Origin: Singulisphaera sp045290345
GTDB lineage: Bacteria > Planctomycetota > Planctomycetia > Isosphaerales > Isosphaeraceae
Assembly (NCBI RefSeq): GCF_045290345.1
Contig: NZ_CP155447.1
Span: 10,478,001 to 10,542,000 of the forward strand
Direction of reading: 5' to 3'
Length of the DNA stretch: 64,000 bases
In this document: piece after piece, positions 1 to 9,331 of the stretch
How the letters are laid out: each line of letters starts with the position of its first letter
Numbering within the stretch: position 1 is the stretch's first letter
Notes under the pieces: generated by a model
Told to the model about the DNA's origin: nothing
The model's database searches: none
The model's input: the letters and a program-made list of their open reading frames with translations, nothing else
Position numbers and translations under genes: made by a program

Positions 1-194
1 CTCGGCAGGTCGAGCCGCATGCCGTACGCCTTCTCACGGTCGAAGATGAGCGCCCGGTTGGTCTCGAAGAAATGGTAGTGCGACCCGATCTGGATCGGCC
101 GGTCACCCGTGTTGTTGACGCTGAGCGTGACGACTTCGACGCCCGCGTTGAGCTCGAGGTCGGGCCCATCGAAGAGATATTCGCCCGGAATCAT
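1..194 (-). CDS. ureB: Urease subunit beta, copy 1, truncated by window edge
   Basis: This is the N-terminal part of urease beta, a structural subunit of the nickel urease that splits urea into ammonia and carbamate. It begins MIPGEY, the typical UreB start, and continues through the SHYHFFETN motif. The visible residues nearly match the complete ureB at 12856-13236, differing at a few positions such as I for V. The coding sequence leaves the window on the left, so the 3' half and any following ureC are not visible. It lies 56 bp downstream of ureA copy 1 on the same strand. Identity is certain; whether copy 1 is complete cannot be judged. Confidence 0.93.
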   Translation of the reverse strand, partial: MIPGEYLFDGPDLELNAGVEVVTLSVNNTGDRPIQIGSHYHFFETNRALIFDREKAYGMRLDLP

Positions 195-250
195 CTATTT
201 TAACTCCCGATGTCTGGATAATGAGGCGTAGGGAAACGCAGGCTCGATTG

Positions 251-553
251 TCAACGAATCGGGTTGTGGACGGTGATCAACTTCGAGCCATCGGGGAAGG
301 TCGGCTCGACCTGGATCATCGAGATGATCTCGGCAACGCCTTCCATGACATCGTCACGGCCAAGGATCTCGCGGCCGGCGCTCATGATCTCGGCGACCGA
401 CTTGCCGTCGCGGGCCATCTCCATGAGCTCCGCCGTGATCAGGGCGGTCGCCTCGGGGATGTTCAGCTTCAGACCGCGATCCTTGCGGGCTCGGGCCACC
501 TGGGCGGCCACGAAAATCATCATCTTGTCACGTTCTTGGGGCGACAAATGCAT
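251..553 (-). CDS. ureA: Urease subunit gamma, copy 1
   Basis: A 100-residue urease gamma subunit, the usual length, part of the cytoplasmic UreABC apoenzyme. The start is placed at MHLSPQERDK, where UreA proteins normally begin; the open frame extends ten codons further upstream without resemblance to the family. The protein reads as identical to the second copy at 13290-13592, and the DNA of the two genes appears identical by eye, although the flanking spacers differ. It sits between the urea channel gene upstream and ureB downstream, giving a channel-ureA-ureB order on the minus strand. Confidence 0.96.
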   Translation of the reverse strand: MHLSPQERDKMMIFVAAQVARARKDRGLKLNIPEATALITAELMEMARDGKSVAEIMSAGREILGRDDVMEGVAEIISMIQVEPTFPDGSKLITVHNPIR

Positions 554-629
554 GGGCAGGACTCCATGAGTCGATTGGTTCAAGAGGTCGACGATAATCG
601 GACACGGCAGTCCGATGCATTGTTTGTGA

Positions 630-1562
630 TCAAGACGACGATGCGGCCGGGTCGCGAAAGAATTTGCGATCGAGCCAGCCGAACGCCAGCACCAGCCAGG
701 TGGCCAGGACGAAGGGCGCCGTCAGGGCGGGAAGTCCGAGCTTGGGGACGAGTTCGGTGATCGGAACCGAGAGCAAGATCCCCAACAGCGGCGGGATCAG
801 CGACCGCTTCGAGAGGAAGAGGGCGACGGCCGCCAGCGTCGCGTTGTAGCCATAGAGCCCGAGTTCGACGTTCTCGAACAACGACCGATCGACGAGCCGC
901 TCCGGATCGAGCGCGCGAACGGCCGCGGTGGCGTGATAGTTCCCCACCAGCATCCCGACCAACGAGCCCACCAGCACCCACGCGGCGTGTCGCCAGTCGC
1001 TCAACGCGATCCCGACGAGAAAGAGCAGCCCCGTCCACACGCTCGCCTGGAACATCACCTGGCTCACGCCATGGCCCACGGTGCCGACGAGGCCGACCGG
1101 GCCCAGCGGATCGCCCGCCGCGACCTGGGGCACCTTCAAGGCCAACCCCAGGAAATAAATCACCCAGGTCAGGACAATAAACGGGGAGGTGTAGGTCGGA
1201 AACGGCACGTAACGCCGCATCAGCCGGGTCACGGGCGCCGCCGCGACAGCGCCGGCGACCAGCAACAGGATGCTCGCCGCCCCCGGCTTGAAGAAGAAGA
1301 GCGTAGCAATCCCAACCAACGTCGAGTTGAAGCCGTAGATGCCGGCAGCCACCTCGGCCTCGTCGAACTTGAGCACCTTGGCCGTCACCGCGCCGAGCGC
1401 CGCTCCCACGAGTGCGCCGAGCGCCATCAGGGGCGAGCTCAACGCGATCCCGACGAGAAAACAGCCGCCTGTCAGGGCGTTCTCCTGAAAGAAGACCTGG
1501 CCGATTCCCCGAAGCACGGTACGAAGCGGAGCGGGAACAGCGCTGTCCGAAAACGAAGACAT
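630..1562 (-). CDS. Urea channel/transporter (UT family), copy 1
   Basis: An integral membrane protein of about 310 residues of the UT family, which forms a channel for urea across the cytoplasmic membrane. Two internally repeated halves are visible, each with the family motif: YGFNSTLVGIA in the first and YGYNATLAAVAL in the second, surrounded by hydrophobic segments. The start MSSFSD at 1562 is chosen because the longer frame to 1679 adds an unrelated N-terminus. It is the first gene of the copy-1 urease cluster and would feed urea to the enzyme. From residue 10 or so onward it is almost identical to 13675-14607; the extreme N-terminus differs. Confidence 0.93.
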   Translation of the reverse strand: MSSFSDSAVPAPLRTVLRGIGQVFFQENALTGGCFLVGIALSSPLMALGALVGAALGAVTAKVLKFDEAEVAAGIYGFNSTLVGIATLFFFKPGAASILLLVAGAVAAAPVTRLMRRYVPFPTYTSPFIVLTWVIYFLGLALKVPQVAAGDPLGPVGLVGTVGHGVSQVMFQASVWTGLLFLVGIALSDWRHAAWVLVGSLVGMLVGNYHATAAVRALDPERLVDRSLFENVELGLYGYNATLAAVALFLSKRSLIPPLLGILLSVPITELVPKLGLPALTAPFVLATWLVLAFGWLDRKFFRDPAASSS

Positions 1563-2104
1563 GGGCGCGGCACTCACACGAAGAAAAGGGATGTTCGAGG
1601 AGCACGGATTGAGAGAGAGAAGGAATATAGGACTGCGCCAGACAGTTCGCTCGGAATTTAGAGCGAGGCCATCGGACACTTAATTCCTTTGACGTCTTCA
1701 CCTTCTATCAAGAACGGGGGATAGAGTCCGAGACCCCAGCGACCCGTAATTCGCACACTGACGGGAGCATTTTCTGGATGCGTTTCGGGGCAAACCAACG
1801 GTAAGAGTTCCCCACTTCGCGACACTCCCAATGCTCAATGCGTCGTCCGGGCCCGAAGCTGTCGAAAAAATCGTAGACGATCGCCAGTGGGATGGCTTGG
1901 GGGTCCAAATCGAATGATGTCAGGCCGGGCCCAGTCGCGCCAGACCGTCCAGATTGTATATTGTTTCACGCTGGCACTGTGCATGGAGGTAATCTGGGGG
2001 GAGGATCTCTCGGACTCTCGCAGATCCACAATCCTGCGGCGTATCGGGCCAGCGAGGTCATGTGCTCGGATCGACTGTCTCTTGAGACCCTCTGGGGCGC
2101 AGCG
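1563..2104. other. Divergent intergenic region, channel gene / ECF sigma
   Basis: This gap separates the minus-strand urease block from the plus-strand sigma factor and should hold both promoters; I could not identify either with confidence. A 66-codon minus-strand frame at 1708-1908 has coding-like composition (for example a stretch reading VYDFFDSFGPGRRIEHWE) but only a TTG start and no recognised family. It may be a gene remnant. Confidence 0.4.
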
Positions 2105-2653
2105 ATGAACGAGGCGGTTCGTGTTCTCACGGCGATCGAGCAGGGCGACCGTCAAGCGGCCGAGCAATTGCTCCCCTTGGTTTACGACGAACTCCGCCGA
2201 CTGGCGGCCCGGAGACTGGCGCACGAGTCACCAGGCCACTCACTCCAGGCGACGGCCTTGGTGCATGAGGCCTACTTGCGGCTGGTCGGCACCGCTCCGG
2301 GGAGCCGATGGGACAGCAAGGGGCACTTCTTCGCCGCCGCAGCCCAAGCCATGAGGCGCATCCTGGTCGAAGCCGCGCGCCGCAAGGCCAGGCAGAAGCG
2401 AGGAGGAGGGCTCCGTCGGACCGACCTCACCGAGGTACCTGCACCCGACCCGGACGAGGATCTCCTCGCCCTCGACGAGGCTCTGAACCGGCTGGCGACC
2501 GAAGACCCGGTCGCCGCCAAGGTCGTCGAGCTTCGTCAGTTCGCCAGCTTGGGGCACGAGGAAATCGCGGCCGCCTTGGGCATCACCGTCTACCTCGCTC
2601 GCCAGAAATGGACGTACGCCCGAGCCTGGCTCGGCGAAGTTCTCGGAGAGTAG
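2105..2653 (+). CDS. ECF-type RNA polymerase sigma factor
   Basis: A 182-residue sigma-70-family factor of the planctomycete ECF type (PF07638/TIGR02999-like). It would direct RNA polymerase to a specific promoter set. Region 2 is recognisable in LLPLVYDELRRLAARRLA followed by ALVHEAYLRLV, and the C-terminal sigma4 helix-turn-helix is in HEEIAAALGITVYLARQKW. The start MNEAVRVL at 2105 is chosen because the upstream extension does not resemble the family. No anti-sigma gene is adjacent; instead a giant Ser/Thr kinase follows 68 bp downstream. In planctomycetes this pairing is common and suggests control by phosphorylation, which is inferred here. Confidence 0.93.
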   Translation: MNEAVRVLTAIEQGDRQAAEQLLPLVYDELRRLAARRLAHESPGHSLQATALVHEAYLRLVGTAPGSRWDSKGHFFAAAAQAMRRILVEAARRKARQKRGGGLRRTDLTEVPAPDPDEDLLALDEALNRLATEDPVAAKVVELRQFASLGHEEIAAALGITVYLARQKWTYARAWLGEVLGE

Positions 2654-2721
2654 TCATCAAGTAGCGACTGCACGACCACTCGTGGTGTGCCGAAGCAACC
2701 GCGCGAGCCGAGGCCCGCTCC

Positions 2722-5700
2722 ATGCCGTTCGATCCCCATCGTGTTCAAGCTGTGTTCCTCAAGGCCGTCGAATGCCTCGAGCCCGAGGCGCGCGCCGCCA
2801 TCCTGGATCGCGAGTGCGCAGCCAACGCCGATCTGCGAGGACGGGTCGAAGCGCTCCTAAGGGCCAGCGAACTGCCCAATCGTCTGCTCGATCAACCCAT
2901 CGTCGGTCCCGCCGGCAACGACTTCATGTCTCTCGTGAGTGCAGCGGGAGACAAGCTTGAGGGCACGGAGGCCGAAGCACCGGAAGGCGCATCAACAGGG
3001 TCGGCCCCGGGGATCGAACGCCTAAGGGTCCCCAACGGTTCTGGTCGCGGCTCGGAAGGCGATCCCTCCAAGATTGGTCGCTATCGGATCGTCCATCGGC
3101 TAGGCCAGGGTGGGTTCGGGCAGGTGTACCTCGCGCGCGACGACGAGCTCGACCGCCCGGTTGCCATCAAGATTCCAAATCCTGAACGGATGACCCGCGC
3201 TGAAGACCTGAAAGCGTTTCTCGTCGAGGCCCGCATCCTCGCCAGGCTCGACCACCCCAATATTGTGCCGGTCTTCGATGTGGGTACCACGGGCGGCGGA
3301 CTCTGCTTTGTCGTGTCGAAGTTCATCGAAGGCAGTGACCTGAAGGCCAGGCTCGAACAGACGCGACCAACCTGGCGCGATTCGGCGGAATTGGTTGCGA
3401 CGATTGCCGACGCCCTTCAGTATGCCCACTCTCAAGGCCTGGTCCACCGCGATATCAAGCCCGCCAACATTCTGATCGACGCATCTGGTAAGCCCTGCCT
3501 GTCCGATTTTGGGCTCGCCCTCAAGGACGACGACTTCGGCAAGTCTGGGGACTTGGCAGGTACGCCCGTCTACATGAGTCCCGAGCAAGTCCAGGGCGAG
3601 GGCCACCGGGTTGATCGGCGATCCGACGTCTTCAGCCTCGGCATCGTCCTCTACGAGTTATTGACCGGAGTTAAGCCATTCCAGGGCGATTCTCTCCTGG
3701 AGTTGATCGCACAGATCTCCTTTGCCGAGCCACTTCCACCCCATCTGCTCGATCAAACCATCCCCCCGGAACTGACCCGGATCTGCCAGAAGGCCCTCTC
3801 GAAGCGCGCGTCGGAGCGGTACAGTCTCGCTCAGGAGATGGCGGAGGAACTTCGCCTATTCCTTCAATCCACAACGGACGCGGCCTCGCGCCTCGGCTCC
3901 ACGTCCTCCTTCAAGCCCCCCACCAGTTCAGACTTTCAAGGCGTCCCACCCCGACTTTTCCCTAGTCAATCGGGAGCCGGCCTGCGCCTTCATCAGATCG
4001 TGCCGAAAGGGCTCCGATCCTTCGATAAACATGATGCTGACTTTTTTCTCGAGTTGCTTCCGGGGCCTCGGGACAAGGAGGGATTACCCGACAGCATCCG
4101 ATTCTGGAAGCGAACCATCGAGCGGGTTGCCCCCGACCCGACTTTCAAGGTCGGGTTGATCTACGGTCCCTCGGGATGCGGCAAGTCGTCGTTGGTCAAG
4201 GCAGGGCTTCTCCCCCGACTCGGCCAACACGTCCTGCCGGTTTACCTCGAGGCGACGCCTGACGAGACCGAGGCCAGCCTTCTCAACGGTTTGTTGCGAG
4301 CGTGCCCCGAACTCGACCGAGAATCGGGTCTGGTCGCCGCGCTGGCAAGCCTCCGGAGGGGCCGCATCTTGCCCCCTGGACGGAAGCTGTTGCTTGTACT
4401 GGACCAGTTCGAGCAATGGCTGTTTGCGAAGCGGAGTGAGAACACGGAATTGTTAGCGGCCCTTCGTCAGTGCGACGGCGAGCGTCTCCAGGCAATCGTA
4501 ATGGTGCGTGATGATTTCTGGATGGCGGCGACCCGATTCATGAGGGGCCTGGAGATCCGCCTCATCGAAGGTGAGAATTCCATGGCCGTTGACCTCTTCG
4601 ACGTGGACCACGCCCGAGAGGTGTTGGCGGCATTCGGCCGCGCATTCGGCAAGCTGCCCCGGATGGCGTCGGGCCAGTCGCGCGAGCAGAGGGATTTCCT
4701 TGAAGAAGCCGTGTATGGACTCGCGGAGGATGGCAAAGTTATTCCCGTGCACCTGGCCCTGTTTGCCGAGACGATGAAGGGCAAGGACTGGAACATAGCC
4801 ACACTTTTAGAATTGGGCGGCACGAAAGGCGTGGGCGTCAGATTTCTAGAAGAGACATTCGGCGGCCCGACCGCACCTCCCGAGCCTCACGATCATCGGA
4901 AAGCCGCCCAGGCGGTGCTGAAGGCACTGCTCCCGACCCGCGGCGGCGATATCAAGGCCAAGATGAAATCGCGTCAGGAATTGCTCGAGGCTTCACGGTA
5001 TGCCCATCGCCCGGGCGAATTCGACGACCTGATCCGAATGCTCGACCAGGATCTTCGCCTCATCACGCCGATCGACCCCGACCGTTCCCCAGTCATGGGA
5101 CAATCCAAGACGAATTCCAGCGAATGTCTCTATCAACTTAGTCATGATTACCTGGTCCAATTGCTACGGGACTGGTTAACCCGCGAGCAGGGAGGGAGTC
5201 GTCGAGGACGGGCGGAACTGCGGCTGACCGAACGTGCGTCGCTCTGGAGTGCCCGGACGGAAAACCGGAACTTGCCGAGTTCAGCCGAGTGGTTAACCAT
5301 CCGGTTGCTGACGAACCGCCGGGACTGGACCGGGTCGCAACGCCTGATGATGGAGCGTGCGGGGTGGGTCTATGGGCGGAGGGCGCTCGGATTGGTCATC
5401 TCGGTCTGCTTGATCGCCTGGGCCGCGATCGAGGGCTTCGGCGCACTTCGGGCTTCGACCCTGCTGGAGTCGCTCCACAGAGTCGCCACCCCGGACGTTC
5501 CGGCGGTCGTCACTCAACTCGCGAGCTACCGCCGTTGGGCAGATCCTCAACTCGTGAGTGCGATCAATTCGACCGACGACGAGAGTCGGGAGCATCTGCA
5601 CGCCAGCCTCGCCCTGCTCGCGGTCGACGCCACCCAGATTGATTACCTCTGCAAGCGCCTGCTGTCGGCCACTCCCAGCGAGTTCCGAGTGCTTCGCGAT

Positions 5701-8427
5701 GCGCTGGAACCCCATCAATCCGCGCTGAGGCCGCGGCTCTGGACCGCGCTCCAGCAAGCGAACCCGGGCGATGCGAGCCTGCTTCCCTCAGCCGGTGCGC
5801 TGGCAAGCTACGACCCGGGTAGCGCCCAATGGGAGGACGTGGGGAGCAAGCTGGCCCAATCGCTTGTGTCGGTCAATGCGATTCATCTCGGCCCCTGGAT
5901 CGATGCGCTGCGTCCCGTTCGAGCCAAACTGTTGGATCCGATCAACGCGGTCCTCCAGGATCAGAAACGACCTGAGTCGGAATATACGCTGGCGACCTAC
6001 ATCCTCGCCGATTTCGCCGCCGACGAACCTGCCCAACTCGCCGAGTTGCTCATGGTCGCTGGCCCGAAAGCCTTTGTGAGCCTCTTCCCGAGTGCTGCAA
6101 AGTGGGCCGGGAAGGTCATACCTATCCTCAAAGCCGAACTCGCCAAGAACATCACGGAATACTGGAATGATCCCCCCTTCAAACCAGGGTGGACGCAACC
6201 AGAAACGGCGCTCGTGAACCGGATCGAACAGGCCCATGGGATGGTCACCGCGCGGTTTGCATTCTGTCAGACCATGCCCCTGGACGAGTGGATCACGACG
6301 GCTAAAGGTCTCCGCAACTCAGGATACCGTCCCGTCCGATTGCGCCCTTTTGCCGATGATAAGTTGGTACGTGTGGCGGCGGTCTGGACGCGCGATAGGC
6401 AAAACTGGCGATTCTCGTCAGGTCTCACTCCCGAGGAGGTTCGACGACAGGACGACCAGAACAGGGAAGACGGGTTCCTTCCTGTCGATGTCGCCGGATA
6501 CCAGGGGATCGGGAATTCAGGAAAGTCAGCGGACCAGCACTCCGCCCTCTGGGTCGAGAAATCCGGAGAGGATGACGCCCGAATGTACGTGGGAACGACT
6601 GCCGGCGAACAGGAGGAAGTTCAGCAACGATTCCGAGAGGCGGAGTTGATTCCCAGGACCTTACATGCCCTGAGGGGGACGGAAGGCCCCTCAACATACT
6701 GCGGTGTTTGGGGGCGGCCGGCCCGAGCGGGCATCGAAGGTCAGGCATATCGAGACCAGTCCGACGAGGACTTCGCACAATCGCAAACGAACCTGAGCGA
6801 ACAGTCGCTCATCGATGTGTCGGTCAGCCAGGCGCCCGCCGGGACCACGAATGCTGGCGACCCCGATCATCACTATTCCACGGTATGGAGTAGTGATTGG
6901 AGATTCGAGGCAACTTCGATCCACGGTCTCGATCCCAGCGCCCACTGGCGTGAATGCCGGGAAAGAATCGCCGAGGGTTACCGCCCGGTCTCATGGTCCG
7001 CCGCAAGCCACCCCGCGAGCGACGGTCGGCCGGTGACCGCCTCGGTCTGGCACCGGCCGGTGATCACGGATGAGGCCAAAGACAATCTCGCGCAACGTCA
7101 GGCACGGGCTGCGGTCGCGCTGGCGCGATTAGGGGAATCGGATGAGATCCTGCCTTTGCTCCAGCACAGCGCCGACCCGCGACTGCGCAGTTTTATCATC
7201 AACTGGCTCTTTCCCTTGGGAGTCGATCCGCAATGGATTGTCACCGAGCTCGATCGGATCGATCCCATCGCCGGGTCAACGCCCGGTCAGAAACGCCAGC
7301 CAATGGATGAGATTCTGTTCCACCGTGGGACCTCGCAACGGCGAGCGCTGATCCAGTCGCTGGGAACCTATGGCACACACGTTCTGACTACCGAGGCGGG
7401 GAAACCGCTGATCGGGAAACTCATTGAGCTCTACCGTGACGATCCCGATGCGGGCATTCACGGGGCGACGGAATGGACCCTTCGGCAATGGAAGCAGCGG
7501 GCCAAGCTCAAGTCGTTGGATGCCGAGTTGATGAAGCTCAACGATTGGGGTGACCGGCGGTGGTACGTCAACGGGCAGGGACAGTCCTTCGCTCTCATCG
7601 AGGGACCACTCGAGTTCCGCATGGGTTCACCGCCGGCTGAGACTGAACGCATCCCCGGGAAAGAACCCCTCCGTTCCGTGCGAATCCCTCACCGGTTCGC
7701 GATCGCTGCCAAAGAAGTGACCGTCGAGCAATTCCAGCACTTCTTGAAACTCAGTGGCACCACGACTGACCGCTACCACGCTTCCGCCGCCTTCCTCGCC
7801 AAATATAGCCCCGATCCCCAAGGGCCATGGGTCGATCCCGACTGGTATATGGCGGCCCACTACTGCAATTGGTTGAGCGAGCAGGAGGGTCTACCGAGGG
7901 ACCAATGGTGCTATATTCCCACAGAAGGAAGTGTCTATAGCGCAGGGATGTCGATCCCCGCCGACGTTTTGGAACGCACCGGCTATCGGCTCCCCACCGA
8001 AGCCGAATGGGAATACGCATGCCGTGCCGGTGCGGTCACCAACCGTTATTACGGTCATTCGATCAACCTGCTTCACGCCTATGCTCGGTTTCAAGCCAAC
8101 AGCGAGGAACACGCCTGGGTTTGCGGGAGCCTGCTCTCGAACGACCTGGGATTATTCGACATGCTGGGAAACGTGGTGGAATGGTGTCAGGACAGCTCGA
8201 ACGCCGCCGGAACCCGATCGAAAACGATTCATGCCATTGAAATCAATTCCTCTGAGATCGTTGCTGAAAATGTCCCGCGAGTCCTGCGTGGCGGGACGTT
8301 CGTGAATCGCCCGGCGATCGTCCGCTCGGCATATCGTCTCTGGGACGCCCCTTCGGGCCGGTACACCCTCAATGGGTTTCGCCCATGCAGGACCTGGAAG
8401 TCACCAGTGCCGATGCCCTCGAGATAG
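2722..8427 (+). CDS. Giant Ser/Thr kinase - STAND NTPase - FGE-fold protein
   Basis: A 1901-residue multidomain signalling protein. An N-terminal module (VFLKAVECLEPEARAAILDR) precedes a complete kinase domain at about residues 118-385 with GQGGFGQVY, VAIK, HRDIKPAN and SDFG motifs. A STAND-like P-loop NTPase follows, with Walker A GPSGCGKSS near 482 and a Walker B-like LLLVLDQFE near 556. One transmembrane helix lies near 890. A long region with HEAT-like parts leads to a formylglycine-enzyme/SUMF1-type fold at about 1627-1893 (FRMGSPPAE, GYRLPTEAEWEYACRAG, LGNVVEWCQDS, RVLRGGTF). The last part lacks the cysteine pair of true FGE enzymes, so it is probably a binding domain. It follows the ECF sigma gene and ends 3 bp from the convergent ureD. 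Confidence 0.9.
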   Translation: MPFDPHRVQAVFLKAVECLEPEARAAILDRECAANADLRGRVEALLRASELPNRLLDQPIVGPAGNDFMSLVSAAGDKLEGTEAEAPEGASTGSAPGIERLRVPNGSGRGSEGDPSKIGRYRIVHRLGQGGFGQVYLARDDELDRPVAIKIPNPERMTRAEDLKAFLVEARILARLDHPNIVPVFDVGTTGGGLCFVVSKFIEGSDLKARLEQTRPTWRDSAELVATIADALQYAHSQGLVHRDIKPANILIDASGKPCLSDFGLALKDDDFGKSGDLAGTPVYMSPEQVQGEGHRVDRRSDVFSLGIVLYELLTGVKPFQGDSLLELIAQISFAEPLPPHLLDQTIPPELTRICQKALSKRASERYSLAQEMAEELRLFLQSTTDAASRLGSTSSFKPPTSSDFQGVPPRLFPSQSGAGLRLHQIVPKGLRSFDKHDADFFLELLPGPRDKEGLPDSIRFWKRTIERVAPDPTFKVGLIYGPSGCGKSSLVKAGLLPRLGQHVLPVYLEATPDETEASLLNGLLRACPELDRESGLVAALASLRRGRILPPGRKLLLVLDQFEQWLFAKRSENTELLAALRQCDGERLQAIVMVRDDFWMAATRFMRGLEIRLIEGENSMAVDLFDVDHAREVLAAFGRAFGKLPRMASGQSREQRDFLEEAVYGLAEDGKVIPVHLALFAETMKGKDWNIATLLELGGTKGVGVRFLEETFGGPTAPPEPHDHRKAAQAVLKALLPTRGGDIKAKMKSRQELLEASRYAHRPGEFDDLIRMLDQDLRLITPIDPDRSPVMGQSKTNSSECLYQLSHDYLVQLLRDWLTREQGGSRRGRAELRLTERASLWSARTENRNLPSSAEWLTIRLLTNRRDWTGSQRLMMERAGWVYGRRALGLVISVCLIAWAAIEGFGALRASTLLESLHRVATPDVPAVVTQLASYRRWADPQLVSAINSTDDESREHLHASLALLAVDATQIDYLCKRLLSATPSEFRVLRDALEPHQSALRPRLWTALQQANPGDASLLPSAGALASYDPGSAQWEDVGSKLAQSLVSVNAIHLGPWIDALRPVRAKLLDPINAVLQDQKRPESEYTLATYILADFAADEPAQLAELLMVAGPKAFVSLFPSAAKWAGKVIPILKAELAKNITEYWNDPPFKPGWTQPETALVNRIEQAHGMVTARFAFCQTMPLDEWITTAKGLRNSGYRPVRLRPFADDKLVRVAAVWTRDRQNWRFSSGLTPEEVRRQDDQNREDGFLPVDVAGYQGIGNSGKSADQHSALWVEKSGEDDARMYVGTTAGEQEEVQQRFREAELIPRTLHALRGTEGPSTYCGVWGRPARAGIEGQAYRDQSDEDFAQSQTNLSEQSLIDVSVSQAPAGTTNAGDPDHHYSTVWSSDWRFEATSIHGLDPSAHWRECRERIAEGYRPVSWSAASHPASDGRPVTASVWHRPVITDEAKDNLAQRQARAAVALARLGESDEILPLLQHSADPRLRSFIINWLFPLGVDPQWIVTELDRIDPIAGSTPGQKRQPMDEILFHRGTSQRRALIQSLGTYGTHVLTTEAGKPLIGKLIELYRDDPDAGIHGATEWTLRQWKQRAKLKSLDAELMKLNDWGDRRWYVNGQGQSFALIEGPLEFRMGSPPAETERIPGKEPLRSVRIPHRFAIAAKEVTVEQFQHFLKLSGTTTDRYHASAAFLAKYSPDPQGPWVDPDWYMAAHYCNWLSEQEGLPRDQWCYIPTEGSVYSAGMSIPADVLERTGYRLPTEAEWEYACRAGAVTNRYYGHSINLLHAYARFQANSEEHAWVCGSLLSNDLGLFDMLGNVVEWCQDSSNAAGTRSKTIHAIEINSSEIVAENVPRVLRGGTFVNRPAIVRSAYRLWDAPSGRYTLNGFRPCRTWKSPVPMPSR

Positions 8428-8430
8428 ACC

Positions 8431-9282
8431 TCATCGCGCTTCCACCGGAGTTGAGAACCAGTGGTTAGGGGCGAGCCCGGTCGAGTCGAGGAACCAGGGG
8501 GGGGCCGAGGGCCCCCCGGTCCAGCTCCCCGCAAGCCGGAGCGCTTGCTGGGCAAGGTCCGCCGTGATCGCCGTCGGGTTGCCCGCCCACCGCAGGCAGA
8601 TGTCACCCGTGTCGAGACGGAACACCGAGCGGCGGAATAACGGACCGGCTTCGGACTCGGGGACAACCTCGGGAGTCGGTCCGGAAACGAACAGACTCGC
8701 CGTGGCCAACCCCCCACCGAAGTACCAGGCCGCATCCTCGGCCGACCACGGGCCGTCCCAACGGAACCGATCGCGGTAGATCAACAGGCCCGCGCGGCGA
8801 GCCTCAAAGTCCTGCACGATCCGCTCGAACTGGAACCGCTCCGACAGCGCGCCTCGGTTGTACCGGCCCGCGAACCAGATGTCGCCCCAGATCAAACGCG
8901 CTCGCGGCGCCAGTTCCACACGCGCACGTTGGTAGTACCGGCTCCCCTGGAACGGGATCGCCGGACCGGGCAACACCACCAGGCAAGCGTCATCTTCGAC
9001 CTCCACCGCCCACTGCTGCGTCGCGAAGCTGGCCAGAGCAGGGTGCACCCGCGTCGCCGACTGACCGGTTACCAGCGACCGCGTCCCCGCCCGAGCCTTC
9101 AGCTCCATCAGGTGGCCGTCACCGTCCATCAGGCCCGCGGTCAGGTTGATCAGGTACAGCAGCGACGCCGGCTCACCGTCGATCACGAATGGAGGCATCA
9201 GACGAACCGGGACCTGCTGGTAGCAGGTCCCCAATCGAGTCTCCTCACCCACCCGGACCAACTCGATCCGTGCTCCGCCCAC
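8431..9282 (-). CDS. ureD: Urease accessory protein UreD
   Basis: A 283-residue UreD (UreH) protein, which joins UreF and UreG on the urease apoprotein during nickel insertion. Family features include VRLMPPFVIDGEPA near the N-terminus, the NLTAGLMDGD segment, GQSATRVHPA and the central LPGPAIPFQGSRYYQ region. The start codon is GTG at 9282 (MGGARIEL). It is the last gene of the copy-2 urease operon, 49 bp after ureG, and ends tail to tail with the giant kinase gene with a 3-bp gap. Confidence 0.92.
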   Translation of the reverse strand: MGGARIELVRVGEETRLGTCYQQVPVRLMPPFVIDGEPASLLYLINLTAGLMDGDGHLMELKARAGTRSLVTGQSATRVHPALASFATQQWAVEVEDDACLVVLPGPAIPFQGSRYYQRARVELAPRARLIWGDIWFAGRYNRGALSERFQFERIVQDFEARRAGLLIYRDRFRWDGPWSAEDAAWYFGGGLATASLFVSGPTPEVVPESEAGPLFRRSVFRLDTGDICLRWAGNPTAITADLAQQALRLAGSWTGGPSAPPWFLDSTGLAPNHWFSTPVEAR

Positions 9283-9331
9283 CCGCGCGCCTGATGCTCC
9301 TTGGCGCAGAGTCCTTGGAACTCGGGAGGCG

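Larger units (their letters stand above)
1..1540. repeat. Direct repeat, left copy of urease channel-ureA-ureB block
   Basis: Position 1 corresponds to 13043. The block contains the channel gene, ureA and the start of ureB in the same order and orientation as 13043-14580. Coding parts are nearly identical, whereas the ureA-ureB spacer (195-250) and the ureA-channel spacer (554-629) are clearly diverged from their counterparts. This pattern points to an old duplication kept uniform by gene conversion rather than a fresh copy. Confidence 0.9.

Noticed and set aside
7600..8427. FGE-fold C-terminus as a diversity-generating retroelement target
   Set aside because: Such folds are used as variable domains, but no reverse transcriptase or template repeat is seen in the window.
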